Shown piece by piece: positions 1-7,664 of a stretch of DNA of 64,000 bases. The position numbers and the translations under genes were made by a program. Position 1 is the stretch's first letter; each line of letters begins with the position of its first letter. This DNA is from Streptomyces albipurpureus. GTDB lineage: Bacteria; Actinomycetota; Actinomycetes; Streptomycetales; Streptomycetaceae. The DNA lies in contig NZ_JAMQAW010000036.1 of NCBI RefSeq assembly GCF_023701525.1, forward strand, positions 106,084-170,083. The letters run 5' to 3'. The notes below the pieces were generated by a model. That model was given only the letters and a program-made list of their open reading frames with translations. It ran no database searches and was not told the origin of the DNA.

Positions 1-49
1 CCGTCCCCATGCCTCCACTCTCCACCGCCGCGGACGGCTGTGCGAGCCG

Positions 50-94
50 CCCGCGGATGGGTACCGGCGAGACCCGCGGATGGGTACCGGCGAG
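50..94. repeat. Tandem 22-bp direct repeat upstream of globin gene
   Basis: Two identical 22-bp copies, at 50-71 and 73-94, separated by one base; each contains GCGGATGGGTACCGG. They lie about 170 bases upstream of the chosen globin start. The sequence shows an exact duplication; a regulatory role is only a guess. Nothing else is recognisable in bases 1-264. Confidence 0.7.
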
Positions 95-264
95 TAGGGG
101 AAGAGGGGCCTTCCAGGGCCTGGGACGGGGGTCCTAGGGCCCAGGTCCTCCGCCGGTCCGTCTGAGACGATGGACGTGTGCGGCTTTTCCCGGGGAACCG
201 CCCCGGACCCCCCGGCAGTCAACCCCCGGGGCCGGTCTACAGACACATTGCGAGGCTTATCCAC

Positions 265-669
265 GTGAACGAGATCCCGCGCGGCACGCTTCAGGAGCAG
301 ACCTTCTATGAGCAGGTCGGCGGCGAAGAGACGTTCCGGCGCCTCGTACACCGCTTCTACCAGGGCGTCGCCGAGGACCCTCTGCTGCGGGAGATGTACC
401 CCGAGGAGGATCTCGGTCCGGCAGAGGACCGGTTCGCGCTCTTCTTGATGCAGTACTGGGGTGGCCCCCGCACCTACAGCGAGAACCGCGGCCATCCGCG
501 GCTGCGCATGCGCCACGTACCGTTCAAGGTTGACCAGGCGGCCCATGACGCCTGGCTGAGGCATATGCGGGACGCCCTGGATGAGCTGGGCCTCGCCCCG
601 GAGCACGAGGAACAGCTCTGGAAGTACCTCACCTACGCGGCGGCGTCCATGGTGAACACCCCCGGCTAG
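265..669 (+). CDS. glbO: Truncated haemoglobin, group II (GlbO-like)
   Basis: Small haem protein of the 2-on-2 globin family, about 134 residues, the usual length. Expected to bind oxygen or other diatomic ligands in the cytoplasm. Recognisable family segments are TFYEQVGGEETFRRLV near the N terminus, LFLMQYWGGP in the middle, RHPRL-like GHPRLRMRH around the proximal histidine, and WKYLTYAAASM at the end. The GTG at 265, giving MNEIPRGTLQEQ, is preferred over the upstream in-frame ATG at 178 because the family begins here and the extra residues are proline-rich and unconserved. Apparently monocistronic, facing away from the leftward block at 843-3739. Confidence 0.93.
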   Translation: MNEIPRGTLQEQTFYEQVGGEETFRRLVHRFYQGVAEDPLLREMYPEEDLGPAEDRFALFLMQYWGGPRTYSENRGHPRLRMRHVPFKVDQAAHDAWLRHMRDALDELGLAPEHEEQLWKYLTYAAASMVNTPG

Positions 670-842
670 GGAATCGGCCCCGGCCCAATTCCCCTCGGTC
701 GTCAGCTGATCCGCTCCATGGCATGCCCGGGGCGGGCAGCTGGTCCCCAGCGATGGCACCACTCACGGGGCCCTCGCCCATGGGGCCAGTGGGTGTGGAG
801 GGGCCTCAGTCCCCGGTGGGGGTGACGTCCGGCCCCTGGGCC

Positions 843-1520
843 TCAGCCCCTGGCAGGGGTGACGTCCAGCCCCCCGAGGCCCCTCATCCGTACGGCGATG
901 GAGCCGAAGGGGGTACGGAGCCTGAGCCAGGAACCCGCGCCGAGCAGCGCCACCGCGACTCCCGGAGGGAGGAACCCCAACGACTGGGCTGCGTGGACAG
1001 CCCGCAGCGGCAGGGGTGCGGCACCGACCGTACGGGACCAGATCTCGCGTCCGATCCGGTCGCGTTCCGTGCGGATGCGCTGTTCGTCGGGCAGAGCCTC
1101 GTCGCGGTAGCGGAACTCGGCGACGGCCGCCGCCACCGCCTCGCGCATCGCTTCCACCGTGGGCAGCCCGGGGATCTTGTGCCAGCCGCCGCGGGGCGGC
1201 AGCACCCCGGCCCACGGAGGTCCGGTGACCGCGTCGGGCACGGTGAACCCGGCGCCGGCAATGCCTTCAAGCAGCTCGCCGGCGGAGACGGTGATGTCCA
1301 GCTGGGCAGGGGCTGCCAGCCGTGCCGTGCGAATCGCCAGCACCTCGAACGAGGGCGGGCGGCCAAAGACGGCGAGATGGGGTTGGGGACCGTCGGAACC
1401 GCCGGCCTGGAGCCTGACGGCGGCGGCGCGGTCGTAGTGGATCAGCCGAGCGAGGAAGGCGGTGAGATCCTCCGCCTCCCTCGCATCAGCGAGGTACAGA
1501 CCATGTGCGGGCAGGCTCAT
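843..1520 (-). CDS. Conserved hypothetical protein coupled to thioesterase
   Basis: A 225-residue protein with no domain I can name. Its ATG overlaps the stop of the upstream thioesterase gene by 4 bp (ATGA), so the two are probably co-translated. It has no clear signal peptide; the central part is charged, with many Arg and Glu (DEQRIRTERDRIG), followed by a small hydrophobic stretch near residue 190 (GVAVALLGAG). I recall a similar gene in this position behind the thioesterase in other streptomycetes, which supports its being real. Function unknown. Confidence 0.75.
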   Translation of the reverse strand: MSLPAHGLYLADAREAEDLTAFLARLIHYDRAAAVRLQAGGSDGPQPHLAVFGRPPSFEVLAIRTARLAAPAQLDITVSAGELLEGIAGAGFTVPDAVTGPPWAGVLPPRGGWHKIPGLPTVEAMREAVAAAVAEFRYRDEALPDEQRIRTERDRIGREIWSRTVGAAPLPLRAVHAAQSLGFLPPGVAVALLGAGSWLRLRTPFGSIAVRMRGLGGLDVTPARG

Positions 1521-2062
1521 GCGACGAGAGCGCCCTCATCAGCCGCCCTGCTGTCGGACGCCGGCACGGGCTGTGTCTCCGGTTCCGTCGCCGCTTGCGC
1601 TCCGGCTTCAGCGCCCGTTTCGGGCAGGTACTGCTGGAGGAACGATTTCTCCTCCGGGCTGATCCGGCGCGGACGGGCCGCCTCCAGGTCATACGGGACG
1701 ACCACGGTCGACGCTCGCACATAGACCTGCGGAGCGTCCACGGCACCACCGGGGCCCTCGGCGGTCGAGACCTCGTCCTTGATCTCGTACGCGATGGTCA
1801 GCGACGCCGCGCCGATCCTGGTCACCCATGACTCGACGATCACCGGCTCATGCCGGTGCACGAGCGGCCGTATGTAGTCGATCTCATGCCGCGCCACCAC
1901 GGACCCCCCGGAGAACGACGGGGAGCCGTCGCCCGGAGCCAGCCGGAACATGAAGTCAATGCGCGCCTCTTCCAAGTACCGCAGGAAGACGACGTTGTTG
2001 ACATGCCCGAAGGCGTCCATGTCCGACCAACGAAGGGGGCAGCTGTAGATGTGTCGAGCCAT
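1517..2062 (-). CDS. Acyl-CoA thioesterase, 4HBT hotdog fold
   Basis: A 181-residue protein of the YbgC/4-hydroxybenzoyl-CoA thioesterase family, predicted to hydrolyse acyl-CoA thioesters in the cytoplasm. The N-terminal segment CPLRWSDMDAFGHVNNVVFLRYLEE carries the family pattern with the Asp and the HVNN motif; EIDYIRPLVHRHEPVIVESWV is the second strand region. After about residue 140 the sequence becomes low-complexity and Glu/Ala rich (EAGAQAATEPE), a tail not needed for the fold. It lies 12 bases downstream of ettA and overlaps the next gene by 4 bp, so all three leftward genes may form one operon. Confidence 0.88.
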   Translation of the reverse strand: MARHIYSCPLRWSDMDAFGHVNNVVFLRYLEEARIDFMFRLAPGDGSPSFSGGSVVARHEIDYIRPLVHRHEPVIVESWVTRIGAASLTIAYEIKDEVSTAEGPGGAVDAPQVYVRASTVVVPYDLEAARPRRISPEEKSFLQQYLPETGAEAGAQAATEPETQPVPASDSRAADEGALVA

Positions 2063-2074
2063 AGGTTCTTCGCC

Positions 2075-3739
2075 TCAGCCTCGGGTGAGCTTCTTGTACG
2101 TGGCACGGTGCGGACGGGCCGCATCCGCACCGAGGCGCTCGATCTTGTTCTTCTCGTACGAGTCGAAGTTGCCCTCGAACCAGAACCACTTGGAGTCACC
2201 CTCGTACGCGAGGATGTGCGTCGCGACCCTGTCCAGGAACCACCGGTCGTGGGAGACGACCACGGCCGCGCCGGGGAACTCCAGCAGCGCGTTCTCCAGC
2301 GAGGAGAGCGTCTCGACGTCCAGGTCGTTGGTGGGCTCGTCGAGGAGCAGGAGGTTGCCGCCCTGCTTGAGGGTGAGTGCGAGGTTCAGCCGATTGCGCT
2401 CACCGCCGGAGAGGATGCCCGCGGCCTTCTGCTGGTCCGGGCCCTTGAATCCGAAGGCGGAGACATAGGCGCGGGACGGCATCTCGACCTGGCCGACGTT
2501 GATGTAGTCGAGCTCGTCCGAGACCACGGCCCACAGCGACTTCTTGGGGTCGATGTTGGCGCGGCTCTGGTCGACGTAGGAGATCTTGACGGTGTCGCCG
2601 ACCTTGATGACACCGGAGTCCGGCTCCTCAAGACCCTGGATCATCTTGAACAGCGTCGTCTTGCCGGCGCCGTTCGGGCCGATGACACCGACGATGCCGT
2701 TACGGGGCAGGGTGAAGCTGAGGTCGTCGATGAGGAGCTTGTCGCCAAAGCCCTTCGAGAGGTTCTCGACCTCCACCACGACACTGCCGAGGCGCGGGCC
2801 CGGCGGGATCTGGATCTCCTCGAAGTCCAGCTTCCGCATCTTGTCGGCCTCGGCCGCCATCTCCTCGTAACGAGCGAGACGGGCCTTGGACTTGGCCTGT
2901 CGCCCCTTGGCGTTGGAGCGGACCCACTCCAACTCCTCCTTGAGCCGCTTGGCGCGCTTGGCGTCCTTCTGGCCCTCGACCTTGAGACGGGACTGCTTGG
3001 ACTCCAGGTAGGTGGAGTAGTTGCCCTCGTAGCCGATGGCCCGACCGCGGTCGAGCTCAAGGATCCAGCCGGCGACGTTGTCGAGGAAGTACCGGTCGTG
3101 AGTGATGGCGACGACGGTGCCCGCGTACTTGGCGAGGTGTGCCTCCAGCCACTGGACCGACTCGGCGTCCAGGTGGTTGGTGGGCTCATCCAGCAGCAGC
3201 AGGTCAGGGGCTTCGAGCAGCAGCTTGCAGAGTGCTACCCGACGCTTCTCACCACCGGAGAGGTTGGTGACCGCCCAGTCGCCGGGAGGACAGCCCAGGG
3301 CGTCCATCGCCTGCTCCAGCTGGGCGTCGAGGTCCCAGGCGTTGGCATGGTCGAGCTCCTCCTGGAGCTTGCCCATCTCGTCAAGGAGCGCGTCGGAGTA
3401 GTCGGTCGCCATCTGCTCGGCGATCGCGTTGAACCGGTCGAGCTTGCCCTTGATCTCCGCCACACCGCCCTGGACGTTCTCCAGCACGGTCTTGGACTCG
3501 TCCAGCGGCGGCTCCTGAAGCAGGATGCCGACCGTGTACCCGGGCGACAGGAAGGCATCGCCGTTGGAGGGGTGCTCCAGACCGGCCATGATCTTCAAGA
3601 CGGTGGACTTACCGGCGCCGTTTGGGCCGACCACACCGATCTTCGCACCGGGCAGGAAGCTCAGCGTCACGTCATCGAGGATGACCTTGTCGCCGTGCGC
3701 CTTGCGCGTCTTGCGCATCGTGTAGATGTACTCAGCCAA
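2075..3739 (-). CDS. ettA: Energy-dependent translational throttle EttA (ABC-F)
   Basis: An ABC-F ATPase that acts on the ribosome E site and gates entry into elongation according to energy state. It has two ABC domains: Walker A GPNGAGKS near residue 38 with signature LSGGEKRR and DEPTNHLD, and a second GPNGAGKT with LSGGERNR and DEPTNDLD. They are joined by the charged linker with the toe/arm region typical of the family. Length from the chosen start is 554 residues, the usual EttA size. I chose TTG at 3739, giving MAEYIYTMRK, because it aligns with the E. coli start MAQFVYTMHR. An upstream in-frame extension to 3904 would add unconserved sequence. Confidence 0.95.
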   Translation of the reverse strand: MAEYIYTMRKTRKAHGDKVILDDVTLSFLPGAKIGVVGPNGAGKSTVLKIMAGLEHPSNGDAFLSPGYTVGILLQEPPLDESKTVLENVQGGVAEIKGKLDRFNAIAEQMATDYSDALLDEMGKLQEELDHANAWDLDAQLEQAMDALGCPPGDWAVTNLSGGEKRRVALCKLLLEAPDLLLLDEPTNHLDAESVQWLEAHLAKYAGTVVAITHDRYFLDNVAGWILELDRGRAIGYEGNYSTYLESKQSRLKVEGQKDAKRAKRLKEELEWVRSNAKGRQAKSKARLARYEEMAAEADKMRKLDFEEIQIPPGPRLGSVVVEVENLSKGFGDKLLIDDLSFTLPRNGIVGVIGPNGAGKTTLFKMIQGLEEPDSGVIKVGDTVKISYVDQSRANIDPKKSLWAVVSDELDYINVGQVEMPSRAYVSAFGFKGPDQQKAAGILSGGERNRLNLALTLKQGGNLLLLDEPTNDLDVETLSSLENALLEFPGAAVVVSHDRWFLDRVATHILAYEGDSKWFWFEGNFDSYEKNKIERLGADAARPHRATYKKLTRG

Positions 3740-4290
3740 GAGAAACCGTCCGGCAAGAAGTGGGTGGGCAGATACACCCCATCTTGCCGTACGTCCACCT
3801 GAGGATGAAAACGAGTAGTTGCAGGGCCTCTGATCTGGAGCGCAGCCAGCCGTCATACGGAGGGTCCTGGTGGTCATTGGTCGTTCTTGGCCACCGTTGA
3901 CCACCGTTTGGCCATCGTTGACGGCCCAGAGACAGCCCGCGGACGGCCCATGAACGGCCCGGCACCCATTACTCCGGCGGGCCCCTCACCCGGCCGTCAA
4001 TCGTTCGATCCGGCCAGAGGCCCATCCACCCGTCGTTCCGGGTCCCTGGGCTGCGGTTCCACCGCCGCGGTCAGCCAGGGAAGTGGTGGAACCGGGGCGA
4101 GGGCTCGGGCGACCGCTGTGGTTTCCCAGGCCCTCGCGGTGTTGAAGGGGCCGACGACCATCCGATGGCCAATCACACGAAGCGACGATTCCAGGGGCGG
4201 ATCGTTACCGAAAGCAGCCGATCGACTCCTGGGCAAAACCCCGCGCGGAATCCAGCGCAGGATCTGGCGGCTTGGGCGTCGACGCGTCGA
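3740..4290. other. Intergenic region upstream of ettA
   Basis: No convincing gene in about 550 bases. It holds two 13-bp near-identical direct repeats, GGCCA[C/T]CGTTGAC at 3889-3901 and 3910-3922 (21 bp apart, about two helical turns), and an 8-bp inverted repeat GGTGGTCA/TGACCACC at 3869-3876 and 3898-3905. Both lie about 150 bases upstream of the ettA start and could belong to its promoter. A 14-bp perfect palindrome GTCGACGCGTCGAC (4278-4291) sits at the stop codon of the surface-protein gene. Confidence 0.4.
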
Positions 4291-5781
4291 CTACTTGTCC
4301 GACTCGCTGGTTTCGGCCTGGCCATCGGTCTGCTCGGGATGGCCGGCCTCGGTCTGACCACCGCTCGGGGCCTTCTTCTTGCGGAGGAAGAAGATCGCAC
4401 CTCCACCGATGACGACCAGGGCGACGGCGGTTCCCGCGATCATCGGGGTGTAGTTGGAGCCTCCGGTCGCAGCGAGATCACCCTCCAGGCCAGCCGCCGC
4501 ACCGCCGGCTGATGCCGGACCGAGCTGGGACACCGGAGCCTCCGTCGCCGTCACCGTTTCGGTGCTCGGCACACCGGTGATCTTGCAGTCCAGGATGCCC
4601 TTGAAGGTCTGCTGGAAGCCGCCGGGCGCGGTGATGGTGAAGTCGTACGGTCGGTCCTCGGCGACGGGGACGGTGATGACCTTCGACGCCCCGGCGGGAA
4701 CCGTGTGGGTGGAGCCGGCCAGCTCGAACGTGAGCGGGGCGTCGCCCTGGTTGCCCGCGGTGATGTCGATACCGCCCTTGGCGCAGTTCTTCCGTGCGGA
4801 GAGGGCGGGTATCGCTCCGGTCTTCGCCCAGGTCGCCTTGGCGGTCGCCGAAACGGTGGACTCGCTGGACCCGGCGAGGATCTGGGTCTGGCTCTTGGTG
4901 GACGCGGCGAAGGCCCGGCCCACCGGTATGGAGGTGGCCGCCTGGGCGGTGAGTTCCGCCGTCCCGTCGGGGGCGCCGGCCGGGACGTCGAAGTACACCT
5001 CGGTGCCGTTGACGGCGGAAGCGACGGGCTGTCCGTCAAGGTCGGTGATCTTGACTCCGCTGAGGGCTGCATCCACCGGCGGCGCGAGGGAAACCTGATC
5101 CGCGTCGGTACGGACCGTGACGGGTCCAACCCGGCCACCGGCCTTACCGGAGACGGCATTGGGCTCCAGATTGAGCGAGGCCCTGGGCTCCGCGACCTTC
5201 TTCGCCTTCTTCTGCAACCAGTCCGCCAGCTTCTCGGCGGCGGGGTCGACTGCCTCGACATCCGCTGCGTCCGAGTAGCGCCAGATGGCCACTTGAGTGC
5301 CCGCGGCGGCCGTCTTCTGGGTGAGGGGACCGGTGTCGGCCTCCTTGGCCAACTCTGCGAGATCGTCCACCTGGGGGTAGGAGTGCTGAAGAATCCAGCG
5401 GATCTTGCCCGCGTTCTGGTTCGTGCCGAGCGAGGTCTCGCTCCAGGACGTCTCCAGGTACTTCGCCTGGTCCTGGGTCGGATTGTGGATGTCGACGCAG
5501 TACGTCTTCAACCGGCCGCCCCCATCGACCGTGAGCTCGAAGACACCTGCGGGAATGGGGTGGCTCTTGCCGTTCACCTTGAGTACGGCGCGATCGAAGG
5601 TTGTCAGCCCGTTGAGCGTGGCGACCGCCCCGCCCTGGTGCTGGGTGCTGTCGGCGGCGACTGCCGTGCCGGCACCGATGAGGGAGCCCGATGCGACGAC
5701 TCCCGACACCACAGCAGCCGTTGTCAGTCGACGAACGGTGCCCCTTCTGCGTGCAACCGACGCAGCGAACTTGGCAAACAC
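4291..5781 (-). CDS. Thioester-domain (TIE/TQXA) surface protein, sortase-anchored
   Basis: A secreted cell-wall protein of about 496 residues. The N-terminal signal has a basic stretch (RRRGTVRRL) and a hydrophobic core ending in AVAA. A Cys-Gln thioester domain follows: the Cys lies in KTYCVDIHNPT and the Gln in GTQVAIWRYSD, which in this family form an internal thioester able to bond covalently to a target. Repeat-like beta domains follow, then the sorting signal LAATG, a transmembrane segment (MIAGTAVALVVIGGGAIFFL) and a KKK tail. LAXTG is the class E sortase signal of streptomycetes. GTG at 5781 was chosen because GAAGGGGA precedes it and the signal peptide starts there. Confidence 0.9.
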   Translation of the reverse strand: MFAKFAASVARRRGTVRRLTTAAVVSGVVASGSLIGAGTAVAADSTQHQGGAVATLNGLTTFDRAVLKVNGKSHPIPAGVFELTVDGGGRLKTYCVDIHNPTQDQAKYLETSWSETSLGTNQNAGKIRWILQHSYPQVDDLAELAKEADTGPLTQKTAAAGTQVAIWRYSDAADVEAVDPAAEKLADWLQKKAKKVAEPRASLNLEPNAVSGKAGGRVGPVTVRTDADQVSLAPPVDAALSGVKITDLDGQPVASAVNGTEVYFDVPAGAPDGTAELTAQAATSIPVGRAFAASTKSQTQILAGSSESTVSATAKATWAKTGAIPALSARKNCAKGGIDITAGNQGDAPLTFELAGSTHTVPAGASKVITVPVAEDRPYDFTITAPGGFQQTFKGILDCKITGVPSTETVTATEAPVSQLGPASAGGAAAGLEGDLAATGGSNYTPMIAGTAVALVVIGGGAIFFLRKKKAPSGGQTEAGHPEQTDGQAETSESDK

Positions 5782-6397
5782 AGAATTCCCCTTCGGGCGA
5801 GGCGCCATTCGCGTGTGGCACATGGTCGCGTTGTGACGCGTGGGGGGAGTGCCTCGCCAGCAACTCAAGTGCCCCGTGAGTACTGGGGAATCCTAGAGAG
5901 ACGGTGCCACCCAGTCCCCCGCCATACGGTCAGATAGGCATTCCGAATCGGAATCGTTATCGCAGTCTGTCCGGCATGCGCCAACTGATACGGGAGCTCC
6001 ATTCCTCACCCTCGGACCTTCACAACTCCCGCGCAGGACACGGAAAAGGAAACCAGGCGGTCGCTCACCAACACCGATCGGACCAGCGTCGATCGAGGAA
6101 CCGATCCAGATCCGGTCATGCGTCAGTCCGGTACCGATGCCTGCACGTCATGCGGTTGCTCGATCGCGATGGAAGAGGCGCGGTCTGGACTGGCACCGCC
6201 AGAACTGGCCTCCCCCACCGGCAGTCGGGGGAATGGGAACATCCCATTCGCGAAACCCCAGCCCGGGAAGCGCTCGATCGCACCCCAGGACTTCGGCTGC
6301 ACCCGAGATCCCCAGCGACTCCGAACGGCACCACCAGCACCAGCACCAGGAATGGTTCTCTCATCATGGGGATGGGCGCTCGGGGCGGGAAGTGGGG
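5782..6397. other. Intergenic region with 15-bp palindrome
   Basis: No supported gene. The notable element is ATTCCGA-A-TCGGAAT at 5940-5954, two perfect 7-bp arms around one base, AT-rich for this genome. It lies about 160 bases upstream of the surface-protein start and is a candidate operator. The rest of the region shows no coding signal that I trust. Confidence 0.4.
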
Positions 6398-7219
6398 TCA
6401 GAAGGGTGGTTCCGCCGCCGAATCAGCCGCCGAAGCCGATGCTGCGGGAGCGGATGCCGACAGAAGGGCAGAGGTGGCAGCCGAGACGTCGAGCCGCGTC
6501 TGTTCCGCTGCTGTCTCGTGCCGGGACTCCCCTGACGGTCGTGGGGGCCGTCCCGGCGCTGGGTTACCTCGCTGCCATGAGGGTTCCATACCGGGATGTC
6601 CCCGCCTGGTCGCTGTGGCGCCTTCCCAGAGGTCAGCGGCCCCCTCGATGCCGCTCGCGCCCATGCCCGCACCCACCCCTGGCCCCCCGGTGGCTCCCCC
6701 ATCCGATCCGGCCAAGGAGCCAAATGCGCCGGGAGTAGCCGGATCGCCGGGTGAGTCCGGCCTCGTCGGCGCACCTACCGTGCCTGGCCCACCTCCACCG
6801 CCAGCCATGACCAACTCCCCCGCCAAGACGCCCACCCCTTCGGGTGTGGTCGGTGTCGTCGTTCTGCCGCCGCGTCGAAAGGCCGCGGTGCCACGCGTCA
6901 GATCGTGTCCGACTGCCAGAGCTTCGATGTCGACGAATGTCCTCCGCTGCCCGTCACGCTGCTCCTCGCGCACCCTCAGACGCCCGTGGACCAGGAGCGG
7001 TTCGCCGACGGAAACCGATCCGGCCAGATTGTTCGCGAGAGTCCGCCAGGCGAAGACGGTGTAGAAACTGGTGCGCCCATTGGTCCAGGCGTTGCTCTGC
7101 TTATCCCAGCGCCTCGGGGTGACCGCGATCCGGAATCGAGCCATCCCGCCCGTCGCCGTCTCCCGGTACTCCACCTGTGTGGCGACATTGCCCACCACCG
7201 TCACCATGGTGTCGTGCAT
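6398..7219 (-). CDS. ssb: Single-stranded DNA-binding protein paralogue (SsbB-like)
   Basis: OB-fold single-strand DNA-binding protein: MVTVVGNVATQVEYRE, GMARFRIAVTPRRWD, SFYTVFAWRTLANNL and GEPLLVHGRLRVREE make up the canonical fold in the first 115 residues. The remaining 160 residues are low-complexity Gly/Pro/Ala and end in EPPF, recalling the PPF tip that SSB proteins use to recruit partners, though without the acidic run. Total 273 residues, longer than typical SsbB. ATG at 7219 was preferred to GTG 7228 because GGAGG lies 8 bases before it. The genuine replication SSB normally lies with rpsF/rpsR, so this is a second copy. Confidence 0.88.
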   Translation of the reverse strand: MHDTMVTVVGNVATQVEYRETATGGMARFRIAVTPRRWDKQSNAWTNGRTSFYTVFAWRTLANNLAGSVSVGEPLLVHGRLRVREEQRDGQRRTFVDIEALAVGHDLTRGTAAFRRGGRTTTPTTPEGVGVLAGELVMAGGGGGPGTVGAPTRPDSPGDPATPGAFGSLAGSDGGATGGPGVGAGMGASGIEGAADLWEGATATRRGHPGMEPSWQRGNPAPGRPPRPSGESRHETAAEQTRLDVSAATSALLSASAPAASASAADSAAEPPF

Positions 7220-7448
7220 GGCGACCACCTCCCCCTACGGTCGATCCAACGCCCACGCGCGAGTCAGAGGGAGACTCCGGGACCCAACGGCCCCTGGTCC
7301 CGGATCTCCTCATCCCCGGGTGAGCGCCGGATGATGCTGCGGCCTGCTCCTGCCGGCCGGACTCCATCGTGGGATGGCCCGGAGAATCCTGCTGGTGGCT
7401 GTGGATTACCGGACGGTTGTGGAAAACCCCATCACCCCCGAACCCGTT

Positions 7449-7592
7449 CCCCGGCCTTCACCCGAACCCGTCCCCCGGCCTTCACCCGGGCCCGTCGCCC
7501 GATACCGCCCGGGGCCCGTCACCCGGTCCGTCACCCGGGCCCGTCGCCCGATACCGCCCGGGGCCCGTCACCCGGTCCGTCACCCGGTCCGT
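7449..7592. repeat. GC-rich tandem repeats between ssb and GTPase gene
   Basis: Two nested tandem arrays. CCCCGGCCTTCACCCG occurs at 7449 and 7473 (period 24). A 49-bp unit beginning CACCCGGGCCCGTCGCCC occurs at 7483-7531 and again at 7532-7580, followed by a 12-base partial copy. The rest of the roughly 445-base gap (7220-7664) shows no gene. The array lies directly downstream of the leftward GTPase gene at 7665-9650, whose own C terminus is Gly-rich and repetitive, so it may be an eroded extension of that coding sequence or a structured 3' region. Confidence 0.7.
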
Positions 7593-7664
7593 CGCCAGAC
7601 ATCCGCCCAGGCCGGTTCCCGGGGCCTCACCAGGGGCCCTGACCCCCGGCGAGGACCGGGCCCC

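Noticed and set aside
819..868. Repeated GGGGTGACGTCC downstream of the hypothetical gene
   Set aside because: Two 12-base copies in very GC-rich sequence at the end of a gene; too weak to call a regulatory element.
1850..3802. 650-codon rightward frame opposite ettA
   Set aside because: Antisense shadow of the ABC-F gene, rich in Val/Leu/Gly/Glu without any domain.
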